A stretch of DNA of 41,001 bases from Bacillus sp. Marseille-P3661 (GCF_900240995.1 NZ_LT965960.1:1-41001); one strand, 5' to 3'. Shown: positions 7,657 through 16,418, counted from the stretch's first letter. The notes: a model not told the origin generated them from the sequence alone. Numbers and translations: made by a program.

Positions 7657-8910
7657 TTGGCCAAACAAAACCAATCATTTTTAACTATATTAGCAATTGG
7701 ATCCATACCACTAATCCTGGTATTAGGAAACTCTATGCTAATTCCAATCTTGCCTAAAATGAAAAACGAGCTTGACATTTCCCAGTTTCAAGTAAGTCTC
7801 GTTATCACAGCTTTCTCGGTAGCTGCCGCTATTTCAATTCCAGTATTGGGCTATCTTTCAGACAGATTTACCCGAAAAGCGATTATAATTCCGTCTTTAA
7901 TCGCATATGGAACAGGTGGAATTATTGCAGGATCTGCTGCCGCTTGGTTTGATAACGCTTATATGTGGGTATTAGCTGGCCGTGTTTTACAAGGCATAGG
8001 TGCAGCAGGTACAGCCCCGATTGCAATGGCATTGACAGGAGATCTATTTAAAGGTGGCCAACAAAGTAAAGTTCTTGGACTCGTAGAGGCGTCGAACGGA
8101 TTTGGAAAAGTTGTCTCTCCTATCATTGGTTCATTGCTCGCATTACTTGTATGGTATGCAGCTTTCTTTGCATTTCCAGCTTTTTGTCTTATATCGGTTT
8201 TACTCACTTTATTTTTTGTTCATGAAAAGAAGAAGAAAAAAGAACCACCTCCAGTTAAACAATATGCAGCAGGACTGTTTTCAGTTTTTAAACAAGAAGG
8301 AAGATGGTTATTTACCGCTTATTTAGCTGGTGCCACTTGCTTATTTACATTGTTCGGTATTTTGTTTTATATATCTGATGTACTTGAAAAAACATATAAT
8401 ACCGATGGTGTATTAAAAGGTAGTATACTTGCTATCCCTTTGCTTTTTATGACAATTACATCGTATATAACAGGTAGTAAAATTGGAAAACATATGAAAC
8501 TTATGAAAAACTTAATTATCATTGGTTTTCTCCTAATGACAGTTTCATTTGCAACACTTGTATTCTTCGATAAATTAGTACCTTTTATAGCTATACTTGT
8601 CATTTCAAGCATCGGAACCGGGTTAGTTCTTCCTTGCATTAATAGTTTTATTACTGGTTCTGTAAAAGCAGCACGAAGAGGTTTTGTGACCTCACTCTAT
8701 GGATCAGTACGTTTTTTGGGAGTGGCTATTGGGCCGCCAATATATGGGTGGTTAATGGAATGGTCTCGAACGGGTATGTTTCTATCAACCGCGAGCTTAA
8801 CATTACTAGTTGGCTTGTTATGTTTAATTTTGATTCACGTTAAAAATGAAAATCCTCAGAAACAAATGGGCGGTTCAGTATTTAAACGCCTTGAATTAAA
8901 AACTGAGTAA
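7657..8910 (+). CDS. MFS transporter, DHA1 drug/metabolite efflux type
   Basis: A 417-residue protein with 12 predicted helices. The MFS motif A appears as [10 protein letters not shown] (about residues 67-76), and the helix-5 efflux motif region as GxxGPxxGS-like [11 protein letters not shown] near 150-160, placing it with drug/proton antiporters such as Bmr, Blt and YitG. Start is the TTG at 7657; AAAGGAG lies 12 bases upstream and no better codon exists. It diverges from the sulfolactate-type operon across 160 bp. B. subtilis also has an MFS gene (yitG) close to yitABCD, so the pairing may be ancestral; export of a sulfonate is conceivable but unproven. Confidence 0.85.
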   Translation: MAKQNQSFLTILAIGSIPLILVLGNSMLIPILPKMKNELDISQFQVSLVITAFSVAAAISIPVLGYLSDRFTRKAIIIPSLIAYGTGGIIAGSAAAWFDNAYMWVLAGRVLQGIGAAGTAPIAMALTGDLFKGGQQSKVLGLVEASNGFGKVVSPIIGSLLALLVWYAAFFAFPAFCLISVLLTLFFVHEKKKKKEPPPVKQYAAGLFSVFKQEGRWLFTAYLAGATCLFTLFGILFYISDVLEKTYNTDGVLKGSILAIPLLFMTITSYITGSKIGKHMKLMKNLIIIGFLLMTVSFATLVFFDKLVPFIAILVISSIGTGLVLPCINSFITGSVKAARRGFVTSLYGSVRFLGVAIGPPIYGWLMEWSRTGMFLSTASLTLLVGLLCLILIHVKNENPQKQMGGSVFKRLELKTE

Positions 8911-8927
8911 AAAGGTGGAGGTTTACA

Positions 8928-9209
8928 ATGCAAATTTATTTTTCTCCTGAGGTTATGAAAAATGAAAGCCAGCTACTAAATATCGTCGATCAAAATAATA
9001 AACCTATTGGTTTTTTAACGTTTTTATTTGACGAAAAAAAGATGTATGTTTATGGCCAAGCAGAAGAAGGTGTTAAAGAAGACTTTAAAGATTTAGTTAC
9101 ACCCTACATCCAAGGCATGAAAAAAACAAAACCAGACATCGAAGTTTATAGCTATTTAACAATCGGAGGCTCAAAGTTTGAAATAAACGCTGAAGAAGAA
9201 AGCAAGTAG
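8928..9209 (+). CDS. Small conserved-looking hypothetical protein (93 aa)
   Basis: This gene encodes 93 residues, soluble and mixed alpha/beta, with no signal peptide. It starts 17 bases after the MFS gene, with AAAGGTGGAGG as ribosome binding site, so the two form an operon. Segments of note are KPIGFLTFLFDEKKMYVYGQAEEG and EVYSYLTIGGSKFE, which look like short beta strands and may form a small ferredoxin-like or clamp fold. No family is recognised. Hairpins follow at 9226-9262 and 9355-9387. Confidence 0.65.
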   Translation: MQIYFSPEVMKNESQLLNIVDQNNKPIGFLTFLFDEKKMYVYGQAEEGVKEDFKDLVTPYIQGMKKTKPDIEVYSYLTIGGSKFEINAEEESK

Positions 9210-9225
9210 ATTCCGAACAATATAT

Positions 9226-9262
9226 CTCTGCCCTACTACATCGTACTTGTCATTGGGCAGAG
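9226..9262 (+). terminator. Hairpin downstream of the MFS operon
   Basis: CTCTGCCC (9226-9233) pairs perfectly with GGGCAGAG (9255-9262) across a 21-nt loop, soon after the stop at 9209. There is only a weak T tract, so it may stabilise the 3' end rather than terminate. Confidence 0.4.
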
Positions 9263-9354
9263 TTCAAAGGTTTAATGGCGTATAGTAGTAGAGACACACA
9301 AGCCTCATTGGTAAGAGGACGCTTGGGTAAAGAGTTTTATTCTATATCAATCCG

Positions 9355-9387
9355 AAAAGGATAACCAATATTGGTTATCCTTTTTTG
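9355..9387. terminator. Bidirectional intrinsic terminator
   Basis: AAAAGGATAACCAA-TA-TTGGTTATCCTTTT is a 14-bp perfect stem with T runs on both strands, between the MFS unit and the small minus-strand gene at 9411. Confidence 0.85.
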
Positions 9388-9410
9388 TAATGTTTTAAGC
9401 AGAAGAGACC

Positions 9411-9566
9411 TTAACTTGGGTCAGTCTCATCGTATGATAGCGTTGTTACTTTAGTTGTATTATGCTGGGCAATATCTTTGTTTGAAGCTTTTTGGCCCAG
9501 TTCTTCATGATCGTCTATTCCCGGAGCAACGGTTGCTTCGTACTTTTGTTGTTTATCTGTGGCCAT
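9411..9566 (-). CDS. Small acidic hypothetical protein (51 aa)
   Basis: This frame encodes 51 residues, beginning MATDKQQKYEATVAPGIDDH and ending YDETDPS. The ATG at 9566 has a strong AGGAGG eight bases upstream and a bidirectional terminator sits 24 bases beyond the stop, which together make a real gene likely despite the short length. It is hydrophilic with no membrane segment. The style (short, acidic, Gln/Asn/Asp-rich, single-gene unit) is like other small spore-forming Bacillus proteins such as the DUF4025 gene at 10865, but no family is recognised. Confidence 0.6.
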   Translation of the reverse strand: MATDKQQKYEATVAPGIDDHEELGQKASNKDIAQHNTTKVTTLSYDETDPS

Positions 9567-9694
9567 TTCATTAACCTCCTAATGTCTAGTTTCTATTTTT
9601 ATTTCTCGGGAAAGCGCAATATTTGACAAGAAGAGCTTTTAGTTATCACAACTGACTCGATTTTTGTAACAATATCAATGCATCTGTAGATGAC

Positions 9695-10462
9695 CTATAT
9701 CGATTGGACGAATTTGTCTATAACGGTATTGTATTCTTGATAAAACTTAGTTGGAATTTGATGTTTAGCTTTGGAAATATAAATAACATCTGTTTGCGAT
9801 ATATTATTTTTAAATAATGTTTGATAACCATGGATATAATGATCCCTTGAGCCATAAATTAGCAAAAGCGGTATCTTTATTTGAGAAAGACGAACAGTAC
9901 AATTATAATAAAGGCCTTCCTTATACATTTGATACAGAATCCTTGGATTTACCATTTCAATATAATTTTGAAGTTCCCTTTGGAATGGTTTCTCTTGAGT
10001 ATGGCTTGTAGCTAAAGCTTTTGCTAATAATTTAATTCCTCGCACTTGGGCAATAAAAATCCCTATCTTAAATTGCTGCTGCAATCGAAAACTGCTCACT
10101 TCTGAAAATCCCCCGCACAGAATGATACCTTTAACATGATCAGGATACAGCAAGGCGAATTCAAGCGCGATAGCCCCACCGTACGAGTAGGCACATAATA
10201 TTACATTCTTTAGATTTAGATGATCTACTAACGCCTTTAAATCATGTGCTAAAAGCGTTATCGTAATATCTTCGTTTGAGAATTCACTTCGGCCATTCCC
10301 TCTAATATCGTATAAAATCACTTTATATTTTTCTGATAAGCTTTTTTGTTTTTTAAATGTTATCGAGCCCATGGCAGGTGGATGAATAAAAACGATCGGG
10401 TCCCCTATTCCATGTTCCTCAAAATACATGTTCATTTCCCCATTAATCGAAAAGTACGGCAA
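9695..10462 (-). CDS. Alpha/beta hydrolase
   Basis: This 255-residue alpha/beta-fold hydrolase shows the oxyanion-hole strand VFIHPP near residues 24-29, the turn YDIRGNGRS near 51-59, the nucleophile elbow AYSYGG with Ser near 93, the acid in IYGSRDHY near 218, and the catalytic His in SKAKHQIP near 236. Substrate cannot be told from sequence; lipase, esterase or haloperoxidase-type relatives share this pattern. It begins with TTG at 10462, preceded by GGGGGG at short spacing. No cap domain beyond the usual helices and no signal peptide is seen. It stands alone. Confidence 0.85.
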   Translation of the reverse strand: MPYFSINGEMNMYFEEHGIGDPIVFIHPPAMGSITFKKQKSLSEKYKVILYDIRGNGRSEFSNEDITITLLAHDLKALVDHLNLKNVILCAYSYGGAIALEFALLYPDHVKGIILCGGFSEVSSFRLQQQFKIGIFIAQVRGIKLLAKALATSHTQEKPFQRELQNYIEMVNPRILYQMYKEGLYYNCTVRLSQIKIPLLLIYGSRDHYIHGYQTLFKNNISQTDVIYISKAKHQIPTKFYQEYNTVIDKFVQSI

Positions 10463-10592
10463 TTTTGTCCCCCCAAAAAGAAAAGTATCTCTTTACATGT
10501 ATTATGGGCCTGACTTTATGGCTTTATGTGAAAATTAGTTTGAATAGTTTTGCTCATTCTATGGCAACTTTAAAAGGAGGGGGTAATATTTT

Positions 10593-10772
10593 ATGAGTCA
10601 AAGTAAAAACACACTAAACGAAACAACACCAAGCAACAAGAAATATGATGATTATATAGAGGTATTTCCCGACCTACAGGGAACGGAGAATTTACTCAAT
10701 GTTACATTTGCGCCAGGAGAGAATTCGGATCTACAATTAAATGGCAGTGATGTCGATTATGGAATCAATTAG
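10593..10772 (+). CDS. Small acidic hypothetical protein (59 aa)
   Basis: This frame encodes 59 residues, MSQSKNTLNETTPSNKKYDD onward, acidic, ending VDYGIN. The ribosome binding site AAAGGAGGGGG is excellent, nine bases before the ATG, and a terminator hairpin follows the stop at about 40 bases. These signals support a real gene. No family is recognised. It is hydrophilic, has no Cys and no membrane segment, and lies in a cluster of short spore-style genes. Confidence 0.6.
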   Translation: MSQSKNTLNETTPSNKKYDDYIEVFPDLQGTENLLNVTFAPGENSDLQLNGSDVDYGIN

Positions 10773-10807
10773 CGCTGCTGTTACATTATAGAATTAATTC
10801 CTAAAAT

Positions 10808-10860
10808 GAGCTCCTCTGGTTCATGAATGTTTCTTTCAAGTACCAGAGGCTGCTTTATAT
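10808..10860 (+). terminator. Terminator-like hairpin between convergent small genes
   Basis: CCTCTGGT (10813-10820) pairs with ACCAGAGG (10842-10849), extended by flanking AGC/GCT. A T-rich tract follows on the + strand. It sits between the convergent genes at 10593 and 10865. Confidence 0.6.
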
Positions 10861-10864
10861 TTGC

Positions 10865-11074
10865 TTATTTAGGGTATCCTTCTCTTGGTATATCTAAATT
10901 TTTTCCATTTACATCTTCGATTTTTCCATCGATTGTTCCCTCTACAAGCGAATCACTTGCCTGCTCATGGGTTATAGCGAGCCCTTTCTCAACTTCATTA
11001 TTACTAGTATAAAAGCTTGGATCATAAATTTTTTCAGCTATTTTATTACTTTGATTTTGATTATTACTTTTCAT
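10865..11074 (-). CDS. DUF4025 (YozQ-like) protein
   Basis: This gene encodes 69 residues. The segment GLAITHEQASDSLVEGTIDG, continued by KIEDVNGK and the ending PREGYPK, is the DUF4025/YozQ pattern of small Bacillus proteins. Function is unknown; the family occurs in spore formers. Two Met codons compete: the ATG at 11074 is preferred, since GGAGGC lies seven bases upstream, while the one at 11080 would sit on the ribosome binding site. Single-gene unit, convergent with the gene at 10593. Confidence 0.75.
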   Translation of the reverse strand: MKSNNQNQSNKIAEKIYDPSFYTSNNEVEKGLAITHEQASDSLVEGTIDGKIEDVNGKNLDIPREGYPK

Positions 11075-11257
11075 AATCATGCCTCCTTTTTATTGACTTT
11101 TATAGTTTGTGTTAGACTTAGCTATTTATGACATCTTCCACTATTTTTAACAATAATTTTGGCATTTTATTATCGAGCTATTTAGGCCGATACCTATCCA
11201 CCTTTTTCCTTTATACATAAAGTAATAAAAGAACCTTTATTAAGGTGGCGATTAGAC

Positions 11258-11698
11258 GTGGATCAAAATAGAAACCCCAAACGTAACTTAATAAACCAAC
11301 AAAACTTTAAACAATTTATAAAATCTACTGAGCGTTTTTTAGATGATACCTTTGGTCATTTTAATTTTAGTCAACTAAATTTTAATAACTTCGATTTAAA
11401 AAACATGTTTCATCGGACCATGCCTATTAAAATAAATGAAACTACTACGCACTATATTGTTGTAGCAAGCCTGCCAGGTTATGCAAAAGAAGATATAAAA
11501 GTTGAATTAATCAATCAGCAATTAAAAATAACTGCCATGACCAGTAAAGATCCTTCAAGTCACATCGAACGAATACTTGGTTTTCCTCATCCAATACAAG
11601 AAGAATCTATCCAAGCAAAAATGAAAAACGGTTTATTAAAAGTCTTTATAAAAAAACAACAACCAACCGGGCGCTCGATTGCGATTGAAAGCAATTAA
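11258..11698 (+). CDS. Hsp20/alpha-crystallin family protein
   Basis: A 146-residue small heat-shock-type protein. The N-terminal 50 residues are Asn/Phe-rich and disordered-looking. The alpha-crystallin domain begins at MPIKINETTTHYIVVASLPG near 55-74, includes YAKEDIKVEL, and ends with the A-x-x-x-NGLL-x-V signature (AKMKNGLLKVFI) near 122-133. Such proteins hold unfolding clients; several Bacillus members (CotM, CotP) are spore-coat components, and the neighbourhood of spore-type genes makes that plausible here. Start is a GTG at 11258 after AAGGTGG. The C-terminal I-x-I (IAIESN) anchoring motif is present. Confidence 0.85.
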   Translation: MDQNRNPKRNLINQQNFKQFIKSTERFLDDTFGHFNFSQLNFNNFDLKNMFHRTMPIKINETTTHYIVVASLPGYAKEDIKVELINQQLKITAMTSKDPSSHIERILGFPHPIQEESIQAKMKNGLLKVFIKKQQPTGRSIAIESN

Positions 11699-11736
11699 TA
11701 GTTAACTGGATTATTCTAAAAGGAAGGAGTTAAAAG

Positions 11737-12471
11737 ATGAGATCTTTCACCTATCTTGATTTCTTAGCGTACATGGGGGTTGGTAATGCTCATCCTGGTG
11801 GCTTAGAACTAACGAAGAAAATAGTAAAGGCAAGCAGGCTTAGAAAAGATGATCATATTTTGGATGTAGGCTGCGGAACAGGCTTAACAGCAGCCTATCT
11901 TGTAAGCGAATATGGCTGTCAAGTAACAGCAATAGACATACACCCGGAAATGGTTAAGAAAGCTCAAAGACGATTCAAGGAAGCGAACCTTCCGATTATT
12001 TTGAAAAGAGCCAACGCTGAAAATTTACCATTTCCTGATCAAACATTTGATGTGGTCATTACTGAATCCGTCACAGCTTTTACAGATATATACCGTTCAC
12101 TTAAAGAATATCAACGTGTATTGAAGGATGGAGGAACCCTGTTAGCTTTAGAAATGACCGCTGAGGACGTATTGAATAACGAAGATAAACAAAGTATCCA
12201 AAATCTTTATGGCATGAATCAAATTTTAACAGAGCAACAATGGATGGTTGCAATAGAACAAGCTGGTTTTAATCCAATTGAAATATTGTTTTCAGGTAAA
12301 GCAAGCGAACACTTAGTATATCAAAATGAATTGCTTGAAACCTCAATGCCTATCTTTGAACCCTCAGAACAAGTTGATACAGATATTTATAATATTTGGG
12401 CCGATCATGAGCTGCTCATCCTTAAATACCAATCTGTATTGGGTCATCGTGTATTTAAGGCGATTAAGTAG
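11737..12471 (+). CDS. Class I SAM-dependent methyltransferase
   Basis: A 244-residue protein with SAM-binding motif I ILDVGCGTG at 41-49, the acidic loop end of strand 2 at AIDIHPEMV near 68-76, ANAENLPFPDQTFDVVI (motif II-III region) near 96-112, and the post-motif LKDGGTLLALE near 132-142. This is the Methyltransf_11 (UbiE/arsenite-methyltransferase-like) pattern. The methyl acceptor cannot be told. It follows the Hsp20 gene by 38 bases with its own AAGGAAGGAG site, so may be co-transcribed. No membrane segment. Confidence 0.85.
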   Translation: MRSFTYLDFLAYMGVGNAHPGGLELTKKIVKASRLRKDDHILDVGCGTGLTAAYLVSEYGCQVTAIDIHPEMVKKAQRRFKEANLPIILKRANAENLPFPDQTFDVVITESVTAFTDIYRSLKEYQRVLKDGGTLLALEMTAEDVLNNEDKQSIQNLYGMNQILTEQQWMVAIEQAGFNPIEILFSGKASEHLVYQNELLETSMPIFEPSEQVDTDIYNIWADHELLILKYQSVLGHRVFKAIK

Positions 12472-12540
12472 TTAGGTTGTCCACTTTAGAAATGAAATCA
12501 TTCAGTACGTTGTTGTTTCGTGTAAAATGGCTAAAAATGA

Positions 12541-12568
12541 ATAAGCATCCTTGCAGTGGATGCTTATC
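12541..12568. terminator. Bidirectional intrinsic terminator
   Basis: ATAAGCATCC (12541-12550) pairs with GGATGCTTAT (12558-12567). It lies between the convergent methyltransferase and yozD genes. Confidence 0.75.
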
Positions 12569-12577
12569 AAACTACGA

Positions 12578-12748
12578 TTATTCTTGGTCACCATCTAATT
12601 CCTCAATTAATCCAATACTTAATAAATAATCAAAGGTAATATCTGCGATTACCAATGTTTCTTCTTCAGTTGGAATGTATCCAGAATCAATTAATCTTTC
12701 GTAAAAGAAGTTCGCAATTTCATCTGAATCAATTACTATGTTCTTCAA
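12578..12748 (-). CDS. yozD: YozD family protein
   Basis: This frame encodes 56 residues with many acidic groups. The pattern VIDSDEIANFFYERLIDSGY, then IPTEEETLVIADITFDYLL, matches YozD of B. subtilis by eye. Its function is unknown. The start is a TTG at 12748, with AAGGGAG nine bases upstream; no ATG is available in this frame. A terminator lies just beyond the stop. Confidence 0.75.
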   Translation of the reverse strand: MKNIVIDSDEIANFFYERLIDSGYIPTEEETLVIADITFDYLLSIGLIEELDGDQE

Positions 12749-13073
12749 TAAAAGATCTCCCTTCTATGCAACAAGTTAGTTAGTTTGTTCATTTATATGG
12801 GCGATCTTTCCTACTTATGATAGTGTATTACTGAACTTGCTTAAAATTATCTCATGTTTACATTACTTTTTTGCTGAGTTTTCTCTTCATCCGGTTGATG
12901 ATGAGAGTTTGTCTCGCTTTGTGACTGCGATTTTCTCTACATTTTTCCTTTAAACAACGAACAAACTCTCGCTTGGACGCAACGTTTACCCTTATCGACC
13001 GTCGAATATTCTTTTGATTCTCAAAATTCATTTTTACTATGGTGTCGTTGCTTGCTGGACAAATCAATGAAAA

Positions 13074-13107
13074 AACACACTGGATATCCAGTGCGTTAAT
13101 TTTTTTA
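13074..13107 (-). terminator. Intrinsic terminator of rnpB
   Basis: On the minus strand the near-palindrome CGCACTGGATATCCAGTGTG is followed by a TTTTTT run, about 45 bases beyond the 3' end of the RNase P RNA. Confidence 0.8.
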
Positions 13108-13151
13108 ATAAATATGTATTTGAGATAAGAATCACCTTATCTCATATATTC

Positions 13152-13568
13152 AGGTTTCATACAAAACCTTGTAAGCCGTGTTCTGTTCATGTTGTGCTGC
13201 AAACGAAAAAATTTCTCGCACTCCATGGAGAATCATCTATCTCATAACTGTTAAAGTTATGGTGTCCTTTCGTTCAATTCCGTCTGGACACTTCCCCTAC
13301 CAAATTTGGGTTTCTCGCTCGTGGGGTTTACCTCGTTCCACCTCTAATGTTTCCATTAGAGCTCCGTCACTGTGGCACTTTCAAGGTAGTCATACCATAT
13401 CCATGAAGGACTTAGGTATTTTCCCTGCCGTCAACCTAGATTTTACTAGGCTGCCCTAGCTTACGGTTTCGCTAGGCACGATCACTACAGGCATCTCAGC
13501 CTGTGCGAGCACGGACTTTCCTCACAGAAATAAATCTGCGCGATTCTCGCCGGTTTTGTATGAAATTC
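13152..13568 (-). ncRNA. rnpB: RNase P RNA, type B
   Basis: The catalytic RNA subunit of ribonuclease P, which trims the 5' leader of tRNA precursors. Read on the minus strand it contains the universal blocks GAGGAAAGTCCGTGCTCGCA near the 5' end, AGTGATCGTGCCTAGCGAAA, GACGGCAGGGAAA, CTTGAAAGTGCCACAGTGAC, GGTAAACCCC, GCGAGAAACCCAAATTTGG and GTAGGGGAA, and ends GGCTTACAAGG. Helix P1 closes as TTTCATACAAAACC with GGTTTTGTATGAAA, defining the ends to within a few bases. Order and spacing fit the Bacillus (type B) form. Open frames across it on the other strand are not genes. Confidence 0.97.
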
Positions 13569-13593
13569 ATATTTGATATCACTTACTTTATAT

Positions 13594-13622
13594 ACTTTAA
13601 CAATTAATTTCACAGAAGTCAA
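13594..13622 (-). promoter_or_regulatory. SigA promoter of rnpB
   Basis: Minus strand: TTGACT (13617-13622), 17 bp, then TGT-TAAAGT (-10 at 13594-13599 with an extended -10 TG). The predicted start is about 20 bases before the mature RNase P RNA. Confidence 0.65.
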
Positions 13623-13738
13623 TAGGCGCATTGAAATTTATGACACTTTTTTAATTGAATTTAAAAAGAAACATATGCATACGCTACCTGCAAAAGCAAT
13701 TTAGCAATAAGTTGTTCGACTTCACTAGTAAGTAGTAA

Positions 13739-14251
13739 TTAAAGTGGAAAACCTAAAATGCATGCTGATACAGCAGTTTGTTTAAGCGTCCCTAACAGAA
13801 CTTTTGTTAATGGATATTTCTTTTTCATTTTAAATTCAAGCAAAATATAGTTAGAACCTGGTTGTAGATTTTGCACTTCACCTATCATTTCTTTTTTTAA
13901 TTTCCAATCACCCATATTTAGAATAATATTATCGTTAACAATTGCTCTTGCGTATTTAATGATACCATCAGGATCGTAAAGTTTTAGCTGTAACTCAAAA
14001 TTAACCGAAGAATCGATCGAGGGAATTTCAATTTTTCTAGAAATCATTCCATCAAACGGCGGCTCGACACCATAATTATTACTTTGAATGGCTGATTTAA
14101 ACCATACCCAATTGCCATGTTTTACTGGATTAACTTTAACGCTTACTTCTTTGGCATTATTCCATTTGGCTGAAGTGCCCTCAATAATAATAGGATTTCT
14201 GCGTGATGTTTCAGCAATAGAATTATAATTTGTTGTTAGCGATGAAAACAA
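13739..14251 (-). CDS. Hypothetical protein (170 aa)
   Basis: A soluble 170-residue protein rich in beta-prone segments (KEVSVKVNPV, ISRKIEIPSID, VNFELQLKLYDPDG, NYILLEFKMKKKY), suggesting a beta-sandwich, followed by a hydrophobic C-terminal tail with one Cys (SACILGFPL). No signal peptide. The start is a TTG at 14251 with GAGGAGGG eight bases upstream. It lies upstream of rnpB on the same strand but has no obvious terminator before the rnpB promoter. I do not recognise a family. Confidence 0.6.
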   Translation of the reverse strand: MFSSLTTNYNSIAETSRRNPIIIEGTSAKWNNAKEVSVKVNPVKHGNWVWFKSAIQSNNYGVEPPFDGMISRKIEIPSIDSSVNFELQLKLYDPDGIIKYARAIVNDNIILNMGDWKLKKEMIGEVQNLQPGSNYILLEFKMKKKYPLTKVLLGTLKQTAVSACILGFPL

Positions 14252-14331
14252 ACAAATACCCTCCTCTCTTGTCGTTTTATTAGTATACGAATAGAGAGGA
14301 TTTGGGTTTGTGCAAATACCTATATAATTAA

Positions 14332-14553
14332 TTATTCTTGATTAAATTCATTAATACCAGCCCAGTCAGAGAAATGTCCACTTCCGTTACATCCAGGACA
14401 CTCGTAGCTATTCGTAAAAACAAATTCATTAAAGGCTGCAGAGTTTATACCCCTTCCATAGCAATCAGGGCAAATTCCTTTCGCCTCCATTTTAGCTATT
14501 TTCTTCTCGTAACGAGCTGAGTTCCATTCCATAAACGAATTGAGTAAACCCAT
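14332..14553 (-). CDS. Small DnaJ-type zinc-ribbon protein
   Basis: This gene encodes 73 residues carrying two CxxCxGxG knuckles, CPDCYGRG near 28 and CPGCNGSG near 52, the repeat used by the DnaJ zinc-finger domain to bind one zinc. No J domain or peptidase domain is present. Bacillus relatives are sometimes auto-named methionine aminopeptidase, which the sequence does not support. The ATG at 14553 follows GAGGTG by six bases; a GTG at 14562 overlaps that site. Role unknown, perhaps redox or protein binding. Confidence 0.75.
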   Translation of the reverse strand: MGLLNSFMEWNSARYEKKIAKMEAKGICPDCYGRGINSAAFNEFVFTNSYECPGCNGSGHFSDWAGINEFNQE

Positions 14554-14639
14554 CTTTTTCACCTCATCATACTTTTATTTATTTTATGTTGTGAAAAAAA
14601 TGGCGTTCTTATCCATAAATAACAAATTTATTTTTTTAT

Positions 14640-15389
14640 TTATTCCTCATAATACATCTTACGTGTTATTCCGCCATCTACGATTATATTTTCGGCTGTT
14701 ACAAAGTCATTTTCTGGATCTGTCAAATAAAAACATGCCCTAGCAATATCCTTAGGTGTGCCGACACGTTGTGCTGGATGCTGCACATGATCAATTTCAC
14801 GCAATTGTGAATAATCCCCAGTTTCAATCCATCCCGGGCTTATCGAATTAACTCGAATTTTATCTTTGCTAAGTGAAAGAGCAAGGGCATGTGTTAAGGC
14901 AATAATGCCACCTTTAGTTGCCGCATATGCCTCAGAATTCGGTTCAGACATAAATGCTCTTGTCGATGCAAGATTAACTACCGATCCTCCATTAGCATTT
15001 GTTTTCATATATTTGGCAGCTTCCCTTGTACAAAGAAACACACTGCGCAAATTAGTATTGATGATATCATCCCACTCATCAATCGTTAATTCATAAGGTG
15101 ATTTCCAAATAGAAACGCCAGCATTATTAATAAGGATATTCAATTGACCATATATACCGACAGTTTGTTCGATCAAATAGGAAATATGATCAGGTTTTCG
15201 TACATCTGTTTCGATAAAAGTTGCATAACCACCATTGCCTTCAATCCTCTTTTTAATTTCATAACCGTTTTGTTTATGTATATCAGCGATAACAACCTTT
15301 GCCCCTTTATCAGCATATGACTCTGCTAGTCCTGCGCCAATTCCACTTCCAGAACCGGTAATCACTACAACTTGATTTTTAAAATTCAT
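14640..15389 (-). CDS. SDR family oxidoreductase
   Basis: A 249-residue classical short-chain dehydrogenase/reductase. Seen are the cofactor loop TGSGSGIG at 11-18, the acidic VVIADIHK that favours NAD(H), the NNAGVS motif near 86, the catalytic Ser in VVNLAST, the YAATKGG (Tyr and Lys) motif, and SPGWIETG after it. The ending DGGITRKM is typical of a Bacillus subgroup. Substrate is unknown. The ATG at 15389 has AAAGGAG at good spacing; upstream in-frame codons lack one. Divergent from the AEC transporter gene, with 74 bp between starts. Confidence 0.88.
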   Translation of the reverse strand: MNFKNQVVVITGSGSGIGAGLAESYADKGAKVVIADIHKQNGYEIKKRIEGNGGYATFIETDVRKPDHISYLIEQTVGIYGQLNILINNAGVSIWKSPYELTIDEWDDIINTNLRSVFLCTREAAKYMKTNANGGSVVNLASTRAFMSEPNSEAYAATKGGIIALTHALALSLSKDKIRVNSISPGWIETGDYSQLREIDHVQHPAQRVGTPKDIARACFYLTDPENDFVTAENIIVDGGITRKMYYEE

Positions 15390-15463
15390 TATAAAACTCC
15401 TTTCAAGTGATAAAGCACTCCTATGCATGTCAATCCATATTTTAGTGTTAAGGGGTGGAAATC

Positions 15464-16399
15464 ATGAAGGAGATGATTCTTTTATTTCAAGAACTTTTAG
15501 TCCTATATGGTATTGGTGTGATTGGGTTTGTATGTAAAAAAATAAATCTTTTTCAACCATCAGCAGACATTGTGTTTTCGAATCTTTTATTATATGTCAC
15601 ACTGCCTTGTTTAATATTATTTTCTATGGATATTCCCTTTACATCAACTATCCTATCGGAATTCTATTGGTTAATTCTATTATCATCAGGGGCGTTGTGC
15701 TTAGCCAGTATATTAGCTTACCTTTTAGCAACGAAATGTAGTCTTTCTTCCAATCGGAATGGTGTATTTCAATCCCTAATCATTTTTGGTAATCAAGGTT
15801 TTATTGGTTATGGTATTTGTTATATTTTATTTGGTGAAAAAGGCATATTATATGCAGCATTTTTTAATTTTCCTTATTTATTATTAATTTGGAGCTATGG
15901 AATTTATTTAATATCAAAATCAGCAGGTAGTATCAATTGGAAAGAACTATTCCTTAACCCAGGCATAATTTCAACCTGCGTTGGATCTCTTATCTTCATT
16001 GTTCCCGGTGGTTGGCCAATACCTTTACTTAACATGTTTAAAATGGTTGGAGAGATAACCATTCCCTTATCAATGCTTTTTATTGGTTGTTTATTAGCAA
16101 ATCTGAAAATTAAAGAGATTGGTTCGCTATTGAAAAATAAATATTTATGGATTAGCTCCGTATGTAAGTGTCTGATTAATCCGTTATTGTTATTTCCATT
16201 ATTATTCACGACTATTCCATCTGGACTTGTACTAGTCGCTATATTAATTACGGCTACACCGTCTGCACCGACCACGTCCATTTATGCTCAAAGATATGGT
16301 GGTGACCGTTATTTTGCATCAACAGGGGTGTTAATCTCAACATTATTAGCATCTATATGTATTCCCGTTTTATATGGACTTGGCATGCTTTTACTATAA
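15464..16399 (+). CDS. AEC family transporter (auxin efflux carrier-like)
   Basis: A 311-residue membrane protein with about ten helices in two halves. The family pattern is visible as GVIGFVCKKINLF in the first helix-loop, LLYVTLPCLILFSM (the broken helix with Pro), and in the second half TIPLSMLFIGCLLA, where the matching Pro-containing segment lies. AEC carriers move organic acids such as malate in bacteria. ATG 15464 is preferred over GTG 15455, since AAGGGGTGG is correctly spaced for it. A terminator follows the stop. Confidence 0.85.
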   Translation: MKEMILLFQELLVLYGIGVIGFVCKKINLFQPSADIVFSNLLLYVTLPCLILFSMDIPFTSTILSEFYWLILLSSGALCLASILAYLLATKCSLSSNRNGVFQSLIIFGNQGFIGYGICYILFGEKGILYAAFFNFPYLLLIWSYGIYLISKSAGSINWKELFLNPGIISTCVGSLIFIVPGGWPIPLLNMFKMVGEITIPLSMLFIGCLLANLKIKEIGSLLKNKYLWISSVCKCLINPLLLFPLLFTTIPSGLVLVAILITATPSAPTTSIYAQRYGGDRYFASTGVLISTLLASICIPVLYGLGMLLL

Positions 16400-16418
16400 A
16401 AATATGTCATGAACAAAC

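Noticed and set aside
12858-13067. 69-codon basic open frame on the minus strand
   Set aside because: It has no ribosome binding site at either possible start, begins inside the run-off of the rnpB terminator, and has no recognisable family. A real small gene is not fully excluded.
13178-13459. 93-codon open frame on the + strand
   Set aside because: It lies wholly inside the RNase P RNA gene, antisense.
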